DNA of 64,000 nt from Antarctobacter sediminis (GCF_019218285.1 NZ_JAHUZG010000001.1:1520967-1584966); one strand, 5' to 3'. Shown: positions 25,111 to 33,846, counted from the first letter of the stretch. The notes: a model not told the origin generated them from the sequence alone. Made by a program: numbers and translations.

Positions 25111-25479
25111 CTATTGCGAAGACGATTGCGGCAAGGCTTCGCTCCATTTCCGCAGTTCGTCTAGAAACCCCAGAGCGGTGCGGCCAAACTCCGTGATCTC
25201 ATATTGAACTGAAACCGGGGCGGTATCCATGACCTGACGGGTCACAAGGCCCTGCGCCTCAAGTTGGCGCAGGCGTTCGGTGATCATCTTCTTGGACGCG
25301 CCGCCGATCATGCGCGACAGATCGTTGAAACGCACAGGCGCGTCCTTGAGGTGCCAGAGGATCGAACCGGTCCATTTGCCGCCAATGATCCGCATGCCGC
25401 GTTCAATGGCGCAGGGCGCGATACAGGCATCGTGGACAATCCGGCGCCCCTGCCCATCCCCTTGCACTCTGGCTTGCAT
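25111..25479 (-). CDS. HxlR family transcriptional regulator
   Basis: A 122-residue winged-helix protein of the HxlR/YodB family. The signature CAIERGMRIIGGKWTGSILWHL begins near residue 20 with a conserved cysteine, and the recognition part FNDLSRMIGGASKKMITERLRQLEAQGLV follows. In YodB-type regulators such a cysteine senses quinones and aldehydes by thiol modification. I use ATG 25479; the frame extends to 25593 through the promoter region. It is divergent from the MdaB-led operon, and a candidate operator lies in the gap, which fits an autoregulated electrophile sensor. Confidence 0.9.
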   Translation of the reverse strand: MQARVQGDGQGRRIVHDACIAPCAIERGMRIIGGKWTGSILWHLKDAPVRFNDLSRMIGGASKKMITERLRQLEAQGLVTRQVMDTAPVSVQYEITEFGRTALGFLDELRKWSEALPQSSSQ

Positions 25480-25536
25480 ATCACATCTCCCGGCCGGGCC
25501 CGGCACAGGGCGCGCGGCCTTTCTGTCAATCCCAAA

Positions 25537-25563
25537 GGTTACCAAAAGTATACTGGTTGATTT
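25537..25563 (+). promoter_or_regulatory. 27-bp element, copy 1 (candidate HxlR operator)
   Basis: This element begins GGTTAC, contains the dyad TAC-N5-GTA (TACCAAAAGTA) and ends ACTGGTTGATTT. It recurs at 33737-33763 with only two differing bases. It sits between the divergent HxlR gene and mdaB, 87 bp before the mdaB start. A dyad of TAC/GTA half-sites fits operators of HxlR-family repressors. Binding is inferred. Confidence 0.65.
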
Positions 25564-25650
25564 CCAATCCTTGAGAACGCAACTTCCTCGCAAGCCGGCT
25601 CCAAGTCAAGAGCGGCACCCAGACGAAACTGACATCCAAGGTTCGAAATC

Positions 25651-26259
25651 ATGAGCAAGATCCTGATCCTGAACGGCTCCCAGCCCTATGAATTTGCCCC
25701 CGGCAAGCTGAACGCCAGCTTTGCCGAACGCGCCCGCGCATGGCTGCAAGAGCAAGGCCACGAGGTGCGCCTGACCACCGTGGCCGAGGGCTATGACGTC
25801 GAGGCCGAAGTGGACAACCACATCTGGGCCGATACCGTCATCCTGCAATTCCCGGTCAACTGGATGGGCGCGCCGTGGTCGTTCAAGAAATACATGGACG
25901 AAGTCTATACCGCGGGCATGGACGGACGGCTGTGTGCAGGTGACGGTCGCGTGGTCGAAGCGCCAAAGGCGAACTATGGCATGGGCGGCAGCCTGAGAGG
26001 CACCACCTACATGCTGTCGGCCACGTTTAATGCGCCGCGCGAATCCTTCGACAACGCTGCAGAGCCCTTCTTCGAAGGTATGTCGATGGATGACCTGCTG
26101 CGCCCGGTGCATCTGAACGCCAAGTTCTTTGGCATGGCGCCGCTGCCGTCCTTCGGGTCCTTCGACGTCATGAAGAACCCAGAAATCGAGGCTGATTTCG
26201 CCCGGTTCGACGCCCATCTGGCACGCGTTTTCGGCGCAACGGCCGAAGCCGCCGCCTGA
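25651..26259 (+). CDS. mdaB: NAD(P)H:quinone oxidoreductase, MdaB-like
   Basis: A 202-residue flavodoxin-fold protein that reduces quinones by two electrons, avoiding semiquinones. The start ILILNGSQPYEFAPGKLN, the flavin-site segment ILQFPVNWMGAPWSFKKYMDEV near residue 68 and the stretch YGMGGSLRGTTYMLSATFNAP near residue 109 match MdaB (modulator of drug activity B). It is the first gene of the long operon divergent from hxlR, a usual target of YodB/HxlR-type quinone sensors. Confidence 0.9.
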   Translation: MSKILILNGSQPYEFAPGKLNASFAERARAWLQEQGHEVRLTTVAEGYDVEAEVDNHIWADTVILQFPVNWMGAPWSFKKYMDEVYTAGMDGRLCAGDGRVVEAPKANYGMGGSLRGTTYMLSATFNAPRESFDNAAEPFFEGMSMDDLLRPVHLNAKFFGMAPLPSFGSFDVMKNPEIEADFARFDAHLARVFGATAEAAA

Positions 26260-26321
26260 GATCTTGCCCCGGTGCGCCGCTGGCCTCCGGGGCAAACCGC
26301 TTTGATCAAGGAATTTGCGCC

Positions 26322-27038
26322 ATGTCCCAGCCCGACATCCATCTTTATACCGCCGCCACGATGAACGGCTACAAGCCGGTGATCTTCCTCGAAGAGGCAG
26401 GCGTGCCCTATGACCTGACCTTCATCGACTTTTCCAAATCCGAGCAGAAGGCCCCCGACTACCTGAAGCTGAACCCGAACGGCAAGATCCCCACCATCGA
26501 GGACCGCGCCGAGGGCCGTGCGATCTTTGAATCCGGCGCCATCCTTTGGCATCTGGCCGAGAAATACGGGCAATTCCTGCCCGAAGGCGCGGCCGAACGG
26601 TCCGAGGTCATGCAATGGCTGTTCTTTCAGGTCGGGCACGTTGGCCCGATGATGGGTCAGGCCATGTACTTCCAGCGCATCGCCGCGCCAAACGGGCACG
26701 AAGAGCCTTTCTCGATCAAGCGCTACCGCGACGAAACCCGCCGCCTGCTAGAGGTTCTGGACACCCGGCTTGAGGGGCGGGACTGGCTGGCCGCCGATCA
26801 ATACACCATCGCCGACATGGCCGTTTATCCCTGGGCGCGGGCCTTTCCCTGGGCACGGGTCGACATCGACGGGTTGCCCAATCTCAAGGCCTGGTTCGAC
26901 CGGATCGACGCCCGCCCCGCCGTGCAGAAGGCGCTGACCATCCCCAAGGCGCAACCGCAATTCTGGGATGCGCAGGCCGATGACGGCGCTTTTGCCGCTG
27001 AAAACGCCGCGCGCTTTGCCAGCGACGCGAAAGGCTGA
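26322..27038 (+). CDS. Glutathione S-transferase, Nu-class (YfcG-like), copy 1
   Basis: A 238-residue GST. The thioredoxin-like N-domain begins LYTAATMNGYKPVIFLEEAG; TMNGYK matches the TxNGxK glutathione site of Nu-class enzymes such as YfcG. LNPNGKIPTI and FESGAILWHLAEKYG follow, then the helical C-domain with [15 protein letters not shown]. Nu-class enzymes have glutathione-disulfide and peroxide reductase activity. It is a close paralogue of the gene at 27726, with a third, different GST between them. Confidence 0.9.
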   Translation: MSQPDIHLYTAATMNGYKPVIFLEEAGVPYDLTFIDFSKSEQKAPDYLKLNPNGKIPTIEDRAEGRAIFESGAILWHLAEKYGQFLPEGAAERSEVMQWLFFQVGHVGPMMGQAMYFQRIAAPNGHEEPFSIKRYRDETRRLLEVLDTRLEGRDWLAADQYTIADMAVYPWARAFPWARVDIDGLPNLKAWFDRIDARPAVQKALTIPKAQPQFWDAQADDGAFAAENAARFASDAKG

Positions 27039-27042
27039 ACCC

Positions 27043-27729
27043 GTGGCGCTGACGCTGGTCGGATACCCCGTCTCTCCCTTCGTGCGGAAGGTCCGCGTGG
27101 TGCTGGAAATCAAGGGCATCGCCTATGACCTCGACCCCGTTGTGCCTTACACTGAACGGGAAAAGGTACTGCCCTTGAACCCCGCGGGAACCGTGCCTGT
27201 TCTGGTCCCCGAGGGCGGCACGCCGATCCCCGAAAGCGCCGACATCGTGACCTGGGCAGAGGCACGGGTGCCCCTGCCCGCCGTCATTCCCGCAGACCCA
27301 AAGCTGCGGGAACGGGCTCTTGCGGTGCAAAACTATGCAGACACGCAGTTGGCCGGCGTTTTTGGCGGCATGATGTTCGGGCAGCGGGTGATCGTGCCCT
27401 ATTACTTTGGCAAGCCGCAGGGGAAAGAGGATCTGGTGACCCGGGCCATGACGCAAATGGCACCGCCGCTTCTGGACCAGATCGCCGGCTTGCTTGAGGG
27501 TCAGGATTATGTCGCTGGTGGCTTTGGCATCGGCGACATCGCCCTGTCCAGTTGGCTGCGTGCCGCCGAAATCGTGGGTTTTGGCCTTGATGCGGCGCGT
27601 TGGCCGGAAATCGCGTCCTGGCTGGAACGCTGTCATGCGCAGCCGGGTTATGCCAAGGTCATCGCCGAAGAAGAGACACTGGCCCCGGTGAAATGGGCCC
27701 GCGCCCGTTACCGCAAGGACCTGACATGA
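27043..27729 (+). CDS. Glutathione S-transferase, second type
   Basis: A 228-residue GST unlike its two neighbours. It opens [25 protein letters not shown], with the SPF turn and following serine/arginine region of beta- or zeta-like GSTs, and [13 protein letters not shown] supplies the cis-proline loop near residue 52. The start is GTG 27043, four bases after the previous stop; no ATG is available at the domain boundary. The stop overlaps the next gene by ATGA. A role in conjugating or reducing electrophiles is inferred. Confidence 0.87.
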   Translation: MALTLVGYPVSPFVRKVRVVLEIKGIAYDLDPVVPYTEREKVLPLNPAGTVPVLVPEGGTPIPESADIVTWAEARVPLPAVIPADPKLRERALAVQNYADTQLAGVFGGMMFGQRVIVPYYFGKPQGKEDLVTRAMTQMAPPLLDQIAGLLEGQDYVAGGFGIGDIALSSWLRAAEIVGFGLDAARWPEIASWLERCHAQPGYAKVIAEEETLAPVKWARARYRKDLT

Positions 27730-28430
27730 CCCGGCCCGAAATCACCCTGTATACCGCGCCCACCATGAACGGCTGGAAACCGCTGATCTTTCTGCATGAG
27801 GCCGATGTGCCCTATGAGCTGGTGGCGGTAGATTTCTCGAAAAAGGAACAGAAGGCCGCGGACTATCTGCGGATCAACCCGAATGGCCGCATCCCAACCA
27901 TCGTGGACCGGTCCAACGGCGATTTTGCGGTTTTTGAATCCGGTGCGATCCTGCTGTACCTCGCCGAGAAATACGGCAAGTTCCTCAGTGCGGACCCCAA
28001 GGAACGGTCGGAAACGGTGCAATGGCTGATGTTCCAGATGGGGGGCATCGGCCCGATGATGGGACAGGCGATGTATTTTCAGCGTATCGCCCGGCCCAAC
28101 GGCCATGACGATCCTTTTGCCATCAAACGCTACATCGACGAAAGCCGCCGCTTGCTGGAAGTGCTGAACACCCGGCTTGCGGGACGCGACTGGCTGGCCG
28201 GTTCCGACTATTCCATCGCAGATATGGCGACCTACCCTTGGGCGCGGTCGTTTTATTGGGCCAATGTTCCTGTCGACGGGCTGGACCATCTGAACGCCTG
28301 GTTCGACCGGATCGACGCCCGGCCCGCCACGCAGGCGGCGCTGCAACTGCCGCAACCGCGACCGGCTGTCTTTGGCCATGGCGACACCGAAGCCGCCGCC
28401 GCGAAAAACGCGGCCAACTACAAGGATTGA
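27726..28430 (+). CDS. Glutathione S-transferase, Nu-class (YfcG-like), copy 2
   Basis: A 234-residue GST closely similar to the gene at 26322 along its whole length, including TMNGWK near residue 13, NPNGRIPTI near residue 49, [15 protein letters not shown] near residue 70 and [18 protein letters not shown] near residue 103. This points to a local duplication with a different GST placed between the copies. ATG 27726 overlaps the preceding stop; the ORF frame extends further upstream but in the body of the previous gene. Confidence 0.9.
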   Translation: MTRPEITLYTAPTMNGWKPLIFLHEADVPYELVAVDFSKKEQKAADYLRINPNGRIPTIVDRSNGDFAVFESGAILLYLAEKYGKFLSADPKERSETVQWLMFQMGGIGPMMGQAMYFQRIARPNGHDDPFAIKRYIDESRRLLEVLNTRLAGRDWLAGSDYSIADMATYPWARSFYWANVPVDGLDHLNAWFDRIDARPATQAALQLPQPRPAVFGHGDTEAAAAKNAANYKD

Positions 28431-28434
28431 GAGC

Positions 28435-29085
28435 ATGACTGACAAGGCCCCCCTGCGCGTGGACATCGTTTCAGACGTGGTCTGCCCATGGTGCACAATC
28501 GGCTATCACCAGCTGAAAAAAGCATCCGAGGAAACCGGTATCGCCATCGAAGTGCACTGGCACCCGTTCGAGCTGAACCCTGGAATGGCACCCGAAGGCG
28601 AAAACCTGCGTGAACACCTTGCGGCGAAATACGGCACCACGCCCAAAGCCTCGCGCGAGGCGCGCAACCGGTTGACCGAAATGGGCGCCGCGTTGGGATT
28701 CACCTTCGACTATACCGACGACATGCGCATGGTGAACACCTTCAAGGCGCACCAGTTGATCGACTGGGCCGAGGATCAGGGCAAGGGCCACGAGACCAAT
28801 ATCGCGCTCATGGGCGCATTTTTCACGCGCCGCGAGGATCTGAACGACCCGCAGATCCTTGGCAACGTGGCAGCCAGTGTCGGGCTGGACCGCGATGCCG
28901 CTCTGGCCATGCTGGACAGCGGCGAAAAGGCCGATCTGGTCCGGCAAAAGGAACAGTTCTGGACCTCGCGCGGGATCAGCGGCGTGCCCGCAATGATCTT
29001 TGACCGTCAGCACCTTGTGACAGGCGCACAGGGCGAAGACAATTACGCCCGTATCCTTGACCAGCTCTCGAAGGAAGCCGCATGA
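28435..29085 (+). CDS. FrnE-type DsbA family thiol oxidoreductase
   Basis: A 216-residue DsbA-fold protein. The active site SDVVCPWCTIGYHQL is near residue 17, the inserted helical domain spans about 60-150 and the cis-proline loop GISGVPAMIF is near residue 181. There is no signal peptide, so it acts in the cytoplasm, like FrnE of Deinococcus or 2-hydroxychromene-2-carboxylate isomerases of the same fold. In this operon a glutathione-linked or disulfide-isomerase role in electrophile stress is likely. The next gene overlaps by ATGA. Confidence 0.87.
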   Translation: MTDKAPLRVDIVSDVVCPWCTIGYHQLKKASEETGIAIEVHWHPFELNPGMAPEGENLREHLAAKYGTTPKASREARNRLTEMGAALGFTFDYTDDMRMVNTFKAHQLIDWAEDQGKGHETNIALMGAFFTRREDLNDPQILGNVAASVGLDRDAALAMLDSGEKADLVRQKEQFWTSRGISGVPAMIFDRQHLVTGAQGEDNYARILDQLSKEAA

Positions 29086-29360
29086 CCGAGATCCACCGCG
29101 AAGAAAACGACAGCAAAGGCCGCTACTGGACCGTCGTCGATGGCCACGAGGCCGAAATGACCTTTTCCCGCCTAGGCAGCACGCAGATCATCATCGACCA
29201 CACCGGCGTGCCCGATGCCCTGCGCGGCAAGGGTGTCGGTGTAAAGCTGGTGGAACGCGCCGTGCTGGATGCCCGCTCCGAAGGCCGTAAGATTGTCCCG
29301 CTTTGTCCTTTTGCCAAGGCGCAGATCGCGCGCCACCCCGAATGGCAGGACGTTCTCTGA
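29082..29360 (+). CDS. Short GNAT-like acetyltransferase (COG2388 type)
   Basis: A 92-residue protein with the reduced GNAT fold of the YjdJ/COG2388 group: GSTQIIIDHTGVPDALRGKGVGVKLVERAV near residues 33-65, with acetyl-CoA loop RGKGVG, and a final KIVPLCPFAKAQIARHPEW containing the conserved cysteine. Members are predicted acetyltransferases of unknown substrate. It overlaps the FrnE-type gene by four bases and is followed after 26 bp by the HAD gene, so it is clearly an internal operon gene. Confidence 0.85.
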   Translation: MTEIHREENDSKGRYWTVVDGHEAEMTFSRLGSTQIIIDHTGVPDALRGKGVGVKLVERAVLDARSEGRKIVPLCPFAKAQIARHPEWQDVL

Positions 29361-29386
29361 GCGCCTGTTCCCGAAAGGACCGGAGC

Positions 29387-30184
29387 ATGACAACCGCCCC
29401 GATCAAGGCGCTCACGTTCGACACCGGCGGCACGGTCCTTGACTGGCATTCAGGCTTTCGCGCCGCCTTCGAGACCGCCGGGGCGCGTCATGGGCTGACG
29501 GTGGACGGGGCGGCGCTGGCCAATGACCTGCGTCGCCGCAGCATGGCCATGATGCTGAACCTTGGCGCCGAAGGCCCGCCAGACCGTAATTTCGACGATG
29601 CCCACAGGCTTTGCCTTGATGCCCTGCTGGCGGACCACGGGCTATCGGTCTTTGATGACTCCGACCGCAAGGCCATCGCATGGGACGCACCGCATGGCTT
29701 GATGGCATGGCCCGACGTGGCCGAGGGACTGGCCGCGCTGCGCCAAGAATACATCACGGTTTCATTCAGCCTGCTGTCCTACCGTCTGGTGATCGACACG
29801 GCGCGCCGAAATGCCCTGACATGGGACGCGGTGCTGTCATGTGAAGGGCTGGGCCTGTACAAACTGCTGCCCGACGCATACCGGCGCGCCGCAAAGCGGC
29901 TGCAATTGCCCCCTGAATGCTGTCTCATGGTCGCCTGCCACCCCTATGATCTCGACGCCGCGCGCGCGGTCGGCTTTCAGACGGCGCTGATACGGCGGCC
30001 GACCGAATGGGGAAACCTCGCCGATGCGGCCCCCAGTCTGCCCCCGCGCGGCACCTATGACTTCGACGTCGACAGTGTCACGGAACTTGCACACCTGCTG
30101 GCTATGCGGGGGTCCGGCCCGCGGACCGACGTTGTCCGCCTACACCACGACAAGACGCCTCTCGAACAAGGAACCCACAGCTAG
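29387..30184 (+). CDS. HAD hydrolase, haloacid dehalogenase-like (type II group)
   Basis: A 265-residue HAD-fold hydrolase. Motif I is LTFDTGGTVLDWH near residue 9 with the nucleophilic aspartate, motif II the serine region TVSFSLLSYRLVID near residue 125, motif III the lysine in GLGLYKLLPDAYRRA near residue 160 and motif IV ACHPYDLDAARAVGF near residue 183. It resembles L-2-haloacid dehalogenases, though the DTGGT loop differs from the usual DxYGT and activity may differ. ATG 29387 has GGAG close upstream. The C-terminal 25 residues are polar and non-conserved. Confidence 0.8.
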   Translation: MTTAPIKALTFDTGGTVLDWHSGFRAAFETAGARHGLTVDGAALANDLRRRSMAMMLNLGAEGPPDRNFDDAHRLCLDALLADHGLSVFDDSDRKAIAWDAPHGLMAWPDVAEGLAALRQEYITVSFSLLSYRLVIDTARRNALTWDAVLSCEGLGLYKLLPDAYRRAAKRLQLPPECCLMVACHPYDLDAARAVGFQTALIRRPTEWGNLADAAPSLPPRGTYDFDVDSVTELAHLLAMRGSGPRTDVVRLHHDKTPLEQGTHS

Positions 30185-30781
30185 ATGGCCAAAGTCCTTC
30201 ACATCTTCGCCCACCCCGGGCGCGGTTCATCCCGCATCAACATGGCGCAATGGAGCGCCGCGCAAGCCGTTGACGGGATCACCAGCCTCGACCTTTACGC
30301 CATCTACCCGCGCTACGACATCGACATCGAAGTCGAACAGCAGCGCCTGCTGGATCACGACCTGGTCCTGCTGCAATTCCCGCTGTTCTGGTATTCCGCG
30401 CCCGCTCTGGTCAAGGAATGGATCGACCTGACCTTCGAGCACGGCTTTGCCTATGGGCACGACGGCGACCGGCTCAAAGGCAAATCGCTGATGCTGGCGC
30501 TGTCGGCCGGCGGCCCGCAGGATGCCTATAACCCCGAAGGCTATCAGCATTTTCCGCTGCGCACCTTCCTGACGCCTTTTGAACAGACCGCCCGTCTGTG
30601 CCAGATGCATTTCCTGCCCCCCTATGTCCAGTACGGTGCCCTGCGTGCCGATCCCGCGCCCCATGCCAAAGGATTTGCCACATTGCTGAAGGCACTGCGC
30701 GACGACCGACTGGACCTGCCGCGCGCGCCCGAGGTGCTGACGCATGACACTCTCCCGCTGATCGAAGGCGACCCGACATGA
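30185..30781 (+). CDS. kefF: KefF/KefG-like NAD(P)H oxidoreductase, ancillary to Kef
   Basis: A 198-residue flavodoxin-fold quinone reductase. It opens VLHIFAHPGRGSSRINMAQ and contains the family's LVLLQFPLFWYSAPALVKEWIDLTF near residue 60 and FAYGHDGDRLKGKSLMLALSAGG near residue 85. KefF and KefG are needed for full activity of the glutathione-gated K+/H+ antiporters KefC and KefB. The ATG directly follows the previous stop, and the Kef gene overlaps its end by ATGA, the same partner arrangement as in E. coli. Confidence 0.88.
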   Translation: MAKVLHIFAHPGRGSSRINMAQWSAAQAVDGITSLDLYAIYPRYDIDIEVEQQRLLDHDLVLLQFPLFWYSAPALVKEWIDLTFEHGFAYGHDGDRLKGKSLMLALSAGGPQDAYNPEGYQHFPLRTFLTPFEQTARLCQMHFLPPYVQYGALRADPAPHAKGFATLLKALRDDRLDLPRAPEVLTHDTLPLIEGDPT

Positions 30782-32727
30782 CCGATTTCCTGATCCTCGC
30801 CTTTCTCTTTCTCATCGCCGGGGTGATCTCTGTTCCCATCGCGTCGCGGTTGGGGCTGGGCTCCGTTCTGGGCTACCTGATCGCGGGCATCGTTCTCAGC
30901 CCGATCCTTGGCCTGCTGCATGTGGACGTGATCTCGATCCAGCATTTCGCCGAATTTGGCGTGGTCATGATGCTGTTCCTCGTCGGGCTGGAACTGGAAC
31001 CGCGCCTGCTCTGGGCCATGCGCGCCCGTCTGCTGGGTCTGGGCGGGTTGCAGGTGGGTCTGACCGCGGCGCTGATCGCTGGCGTGGCTTTTGCCTTTGG
31101 CATGGTCTGGCAGGTATCGATCGCCATCGGCCTGATTTTTGCGTTGTCCTCGACGGCAATCGTGCTGCAAACCCTGAATGAGAAGGGCCTGATGAAAAGC
31201 GACGGCGGACAGGCGTCCTTTTCCGTCCTGCTGTTTCAGGACATCGCGGTGATCCCCATGCTGGCCTTCCTGCCCTTGCTGGCGCTGCCCGGTCTTGCCG
31301 ATCATGGCGCAGGCCACGGGGCGGACCACGGCGATGGACATGGCGGCGGCGGCGATCACGGCGCCAGTTTCTCGCTGGTCGACGGGCTGGCGGGGTGGCA
31401 AACCGCACTGGTCACCTTGGCCGCCATCGCGCTGGTCATCGTGGCCGGCATGTACCTGACTCGGCCTGCCTTCCGCTTTATCGCACAGGCCAACCTGCGC
31501 GAGATCTTTATCGCCGCCGCCTTGACCTTTGTCATCGGGATCGCGCTGTTGATGACGCTGGTCGGCCTGTCGCCTGCGCTTGGCACCTTCCTTGCGGGGG
31601 TGGTGCTGGCCAACAGCGAATACCGCCACGAACTGGAAAGCGATATCGACCCGTTCCGCGGGCTGCTCCTGGGGCTGTTTTTCATGACCGTCGGGGCCGG
31701 GATCGACTTTGGCCTGCTGGCTTCGGAAACGGTCACGATCATCGGGCTGACGCTGGGCGTGATGGCGGTCAAGGCCGCTGTTCTGATGACCCTCGCGCGG
31801 ATCTTCCGGGTGCGCGACGAACAGGGATGGCTGTTCGGGCTGGGTCTTGCACAGGCGGGCGAGTTCGGGTTTGTCCTGATTTCCTTCGCTGCCGCCAGTT
31901 CGGTGCTGCCACCTGACATCTCTCCGCGTTTGACGCTGATTGTCACCCTGTCGATGATGCTGACGCCGCTGCTGTTTATTGCCTATGAAAAACTGATCCT
32001 GCCAAGGTTCGAAGCCTCGGAACAGCGCGACGCGGATGAAATCACCGCCCCCAGCCATATTATCATCGCCGGTCACGGTCGCTTTGGCGGGATCGTCAAC
32101 CGGATGCTGCTGAGCGCGGGGCACGAAACAACCGTGCTGGACCACAATGCCGACATGCTGGAACGGTTGCGGGCCTTCGGCGTGCGTGCGTTCTACGGCG
32201 ATGCCACCCGCCCCGATCTGCTGCATGCCGCCGGGATCGAAGACGCCAAGGTTCTGGTCATCGCCATCGACGACAAACATCGCGCGACCGAACTGGCCCG
32301 CTATGTGACAGAGCATTATCCGCACGTACACATCACGGCCCGCGCCATGGACCGCAACCATGTCTACGAACTCTGGGGCGCGGGGTGCCGCGATATCATC
32401 CGCGACACCTTTGACAGCGCAGTGCGCACCGGGCGGTCGGTCTATGAGGCGCTTGGCGTCCACCCGTTCGAAGCAGAACGTACCTCGCGCGCCTTTGTGG
32501 CCGAGAACCAGCGCACCATGCGGGAACTGGCCGGCCTGTACGATCCAGACATTCCGAACCACGAAAACGCCCCCTACCGTGAGCGCGCAAAAGAGCTGTT
32601 GGACGAACAGGCTGCGCAGATGCGGGCGCGCGGGTTCGGCGCGTTCCACGAACGGTCAGATCGCGGTTGGTCGCCGCCCACGGTCGAGGATGTCAAAGCC
32701 GCCGAGAAAAGTCAGGAAACCGATTAG
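30778..32727 (+). CDS. kefB: Glutathione-regulated potassium/proton antiporter, Kef type
   Basis: A 649-residue CPA2 antiporter with about 12 membrane segments (residues 1-405), including LIFALSSTAIVLQTLNEKG near residue 120 and FQDIAVIPMLAF near residue 153. A cytoplasmic RCK_N/TrkA-N domain has GHGRFGGIV near residue 436 and GDATRPDLLHAAGIEDA near residue 477. Kef systems let K+ out and H+ in when glutathione adducts form, which acidifies the cytoplasm and protects from electrophiles. Unusual is a histidine-rich insert of about 20 residues (5 His alternating with Gly and Asp, DNA 31298-31360) in the loop after the sixth segment. Confidence 0.92.
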   Translation: MTDFLILAFLFLIAGVISVPIASRLGLGSVLGYLIAGIVLSPILGLLHVDVISIQHFAEFGVVMMLFLVGLELEPRLLWAMRARLLGLGGLQVGLTAALIAGVAFAFGMVWQVSIAIGLIFALSSTAIVLQTLNEKGLMKSDGGQASFSVLLFQDIAVIPMLAFLPLLALPGLADHGAGHGADHGDGHGGGGDHGASFSLVDGLAGWQTALVTLAAIALVIVAGMYLTRPAFRFIAQANLREIFIAAALTFVIGIALLMTLVGLSPALGTFLAGVVLANSEYRHELESDIDPFRGLLLGLFFMTVGAGIDFGLLASETVTIIGLTLGVMAVKAAVLMTLARIFRVRDEQGWLFGLGLAQAGEFGFVLISFAAASSVLPPDISPRLTLIVTLSMMLTPLLFIAYEKLILPRFEASEQRDADEITAPSHIIIAGHGRFGGIVNRMLLSAGHETTVLDHNADMLERLRAFGVRAFYGDATRPDLLHAAGIEDAKVLVIAIDDKHRATELARYVTEHYPHVHITARAMDRNHVYELWGAGCRDIIRDTFDSAVRTGRSVYEALGVHPFEAERTSRAFVAENQRTMRELAGLYDPDIPNHENAPYRERAKELLDEQAAQMRARGFGAFHERSDRGWSPPTVEDVKAAEKSQETD

Positions 32728-32748
32728 GCCGACAGGCCGGAGGTCCGC

Positions 32749-33624
32749 ATGCCCCACTCTCTTCCGCGGCTGAAACCGGACCCGATCCCGCAGATCGCCC
32801 CGGTGCCGGAACACAGCGCCGAGGGCCGTCTGGCCGAAGTCTATGACCGCACCAAGCGCGGCCTGTCGGTACCGTGGATGGGGGTGGTGGCCATGGCCTT
32901 TGCCCGGTATCCGGCCTTTTTCGACCGGCTCTGGACAGCCTTGGAGCCGGTCGCCGCCTCTTCGGTCTTTGACGAGGCCTGCGCCAGCCTGCTGACACAG
33001 GCCGAAGCAGAGGCATGGGCGCTGGAGCCGTCCGGCATCACCGCCCGCCTGTTGGATATTGGCTATGCGCCAGCGGAACTGGACGAGATCCGCGCCTGCA
33101 ACGCGGTCTTTTCGCCCGGCAACATGCCTTATCTGCTGATGGCCGCCTTGGCGCGGCTGCTATTGGAAGGGCAGGATTGGACGGGCCAAGGCCCGCTGCC
33201 GCCCAAGGGGCCGATGGGCGCGGCACAACCACCGCGTCCCGCCCTGATGGAGCCACACCACGCGGACCCTGCCCTTTCGGCGATCTATGCCGACCTGCGG
33301 CAGGTGCTGGGGCTGCCCTTCGTCAACACCGATTACCGGGCCTTTGCCCGATGGCCCAGTTATTTTGCACTGGCCTGGCCGGACCTGAAGACCGCCATCC
33401 AGCGGCCAGACTATGAGGCCCGTGTGACCCGGGTCCATGAGGCAAGCGTTTCCATTGCCCTGTCCCTGCCCAATGTAACCGGTCTGACGGCACGCGATCT
33501 TCAAGAGGCCGCGGCCAACGATAGCTCTGTCGCAGAGGTATTGGCCGTCGTGCGCCTGTTCCAATGGCTTTTGCCCGGCCTTGCGGTCAACGTCGGTTTT
33601 CTACGGCACCAGTTGAAAGACTGA
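32749..33624 (+). CDS. DehI-type haloacid dehalogenase-like protein
   Basis: A 291-residue helical protein with two similar halves, as in DehI (group I 2-haloacid dehalogenase): WMGVVAMAFARYPAFFDRLW near residue 43 and PFVNTDYRAFARWPSYFALAW near residue 188. The aspartate in VNTDYR corresponds in position to the catalytic aspartate I recall for DehI, though I cannot verify this by alignment. DehI acts on both enantiomers of 2-haloacids without a covalent intermediate. It follows the Kef gene by 21 bp and closes the ten-gene operon. The fold call is fairly secure; the substrate is inferred. Confidence 0.75.
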   Translation: MPHSLPRLKPDPIPQIAPVPEHSAEGRLAEVYDRTKRGLSVPWMGVVAMAFARYPAFFDRLWTALEPVAASSVFDEACASLLTQAEAEAWALEPSGITARLLDIGYAPAELDEIRACNAVFSPGNMPYLLMAALARLLLEGQDWTGQGPLPPKGPMGAAQPPRPALMEPHHADPALSAIYADLRQVLGLPFVNTDYRAFARWPSYFALAWPDLKTAIQRPDYEARVTRVHEASVSIALSLPNVTGLTARDLQEAAANDSSVAEVLAVVRLFQWLLPGLAVNVGFLRHQLKD

Positions 33625-33736
33625 CCACAACATAAGGGTCGTTTCGGGTTATATTGCGAACCGTCAGAAAACTGTCGCATTCAAATTAACATATAAAAAT
33701 CAACACTATAAACGCTAACTGCCTTAGATGGACTCA

Positions 33737-33763
33737 GGTTACAAAAAGTAAACTGGTTGATTT
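33737..33763 (+). promoter_or_regulatory. 27-bp element, copy 2 (candidate HxlR operator)
   Basis: It matches copy 1 at 25537-25563 at 25 of 27 positions: GGTTAC start, dyad TACAAAAAGTA, end ACTGGTTGATTT. It lies 83 bp before the iorA start, the same orientation and nearly the same distance as copy 1 from mdaB. The flanking sequences are not similar, so this is a conserved site and not a duplicated promoter region. Confidence 0.65.
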
Positions 33764-33846
33764 AGGTTTCTACAAAGGCCTTTTTCCTCGTGACGGGTTC
33801 ACCCCCCGGCACCGCAAGCAGCAACCGACGCCAGCGAGGAAAAACA

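Noticed and set aside
30622..32649. Leftward 675-codon open frame across the Kef gene
   Set aside because: Antisense to the Kef antiporter. Its histidine- and glutamine-rich product is the mirror of membrane codons, not a protein.
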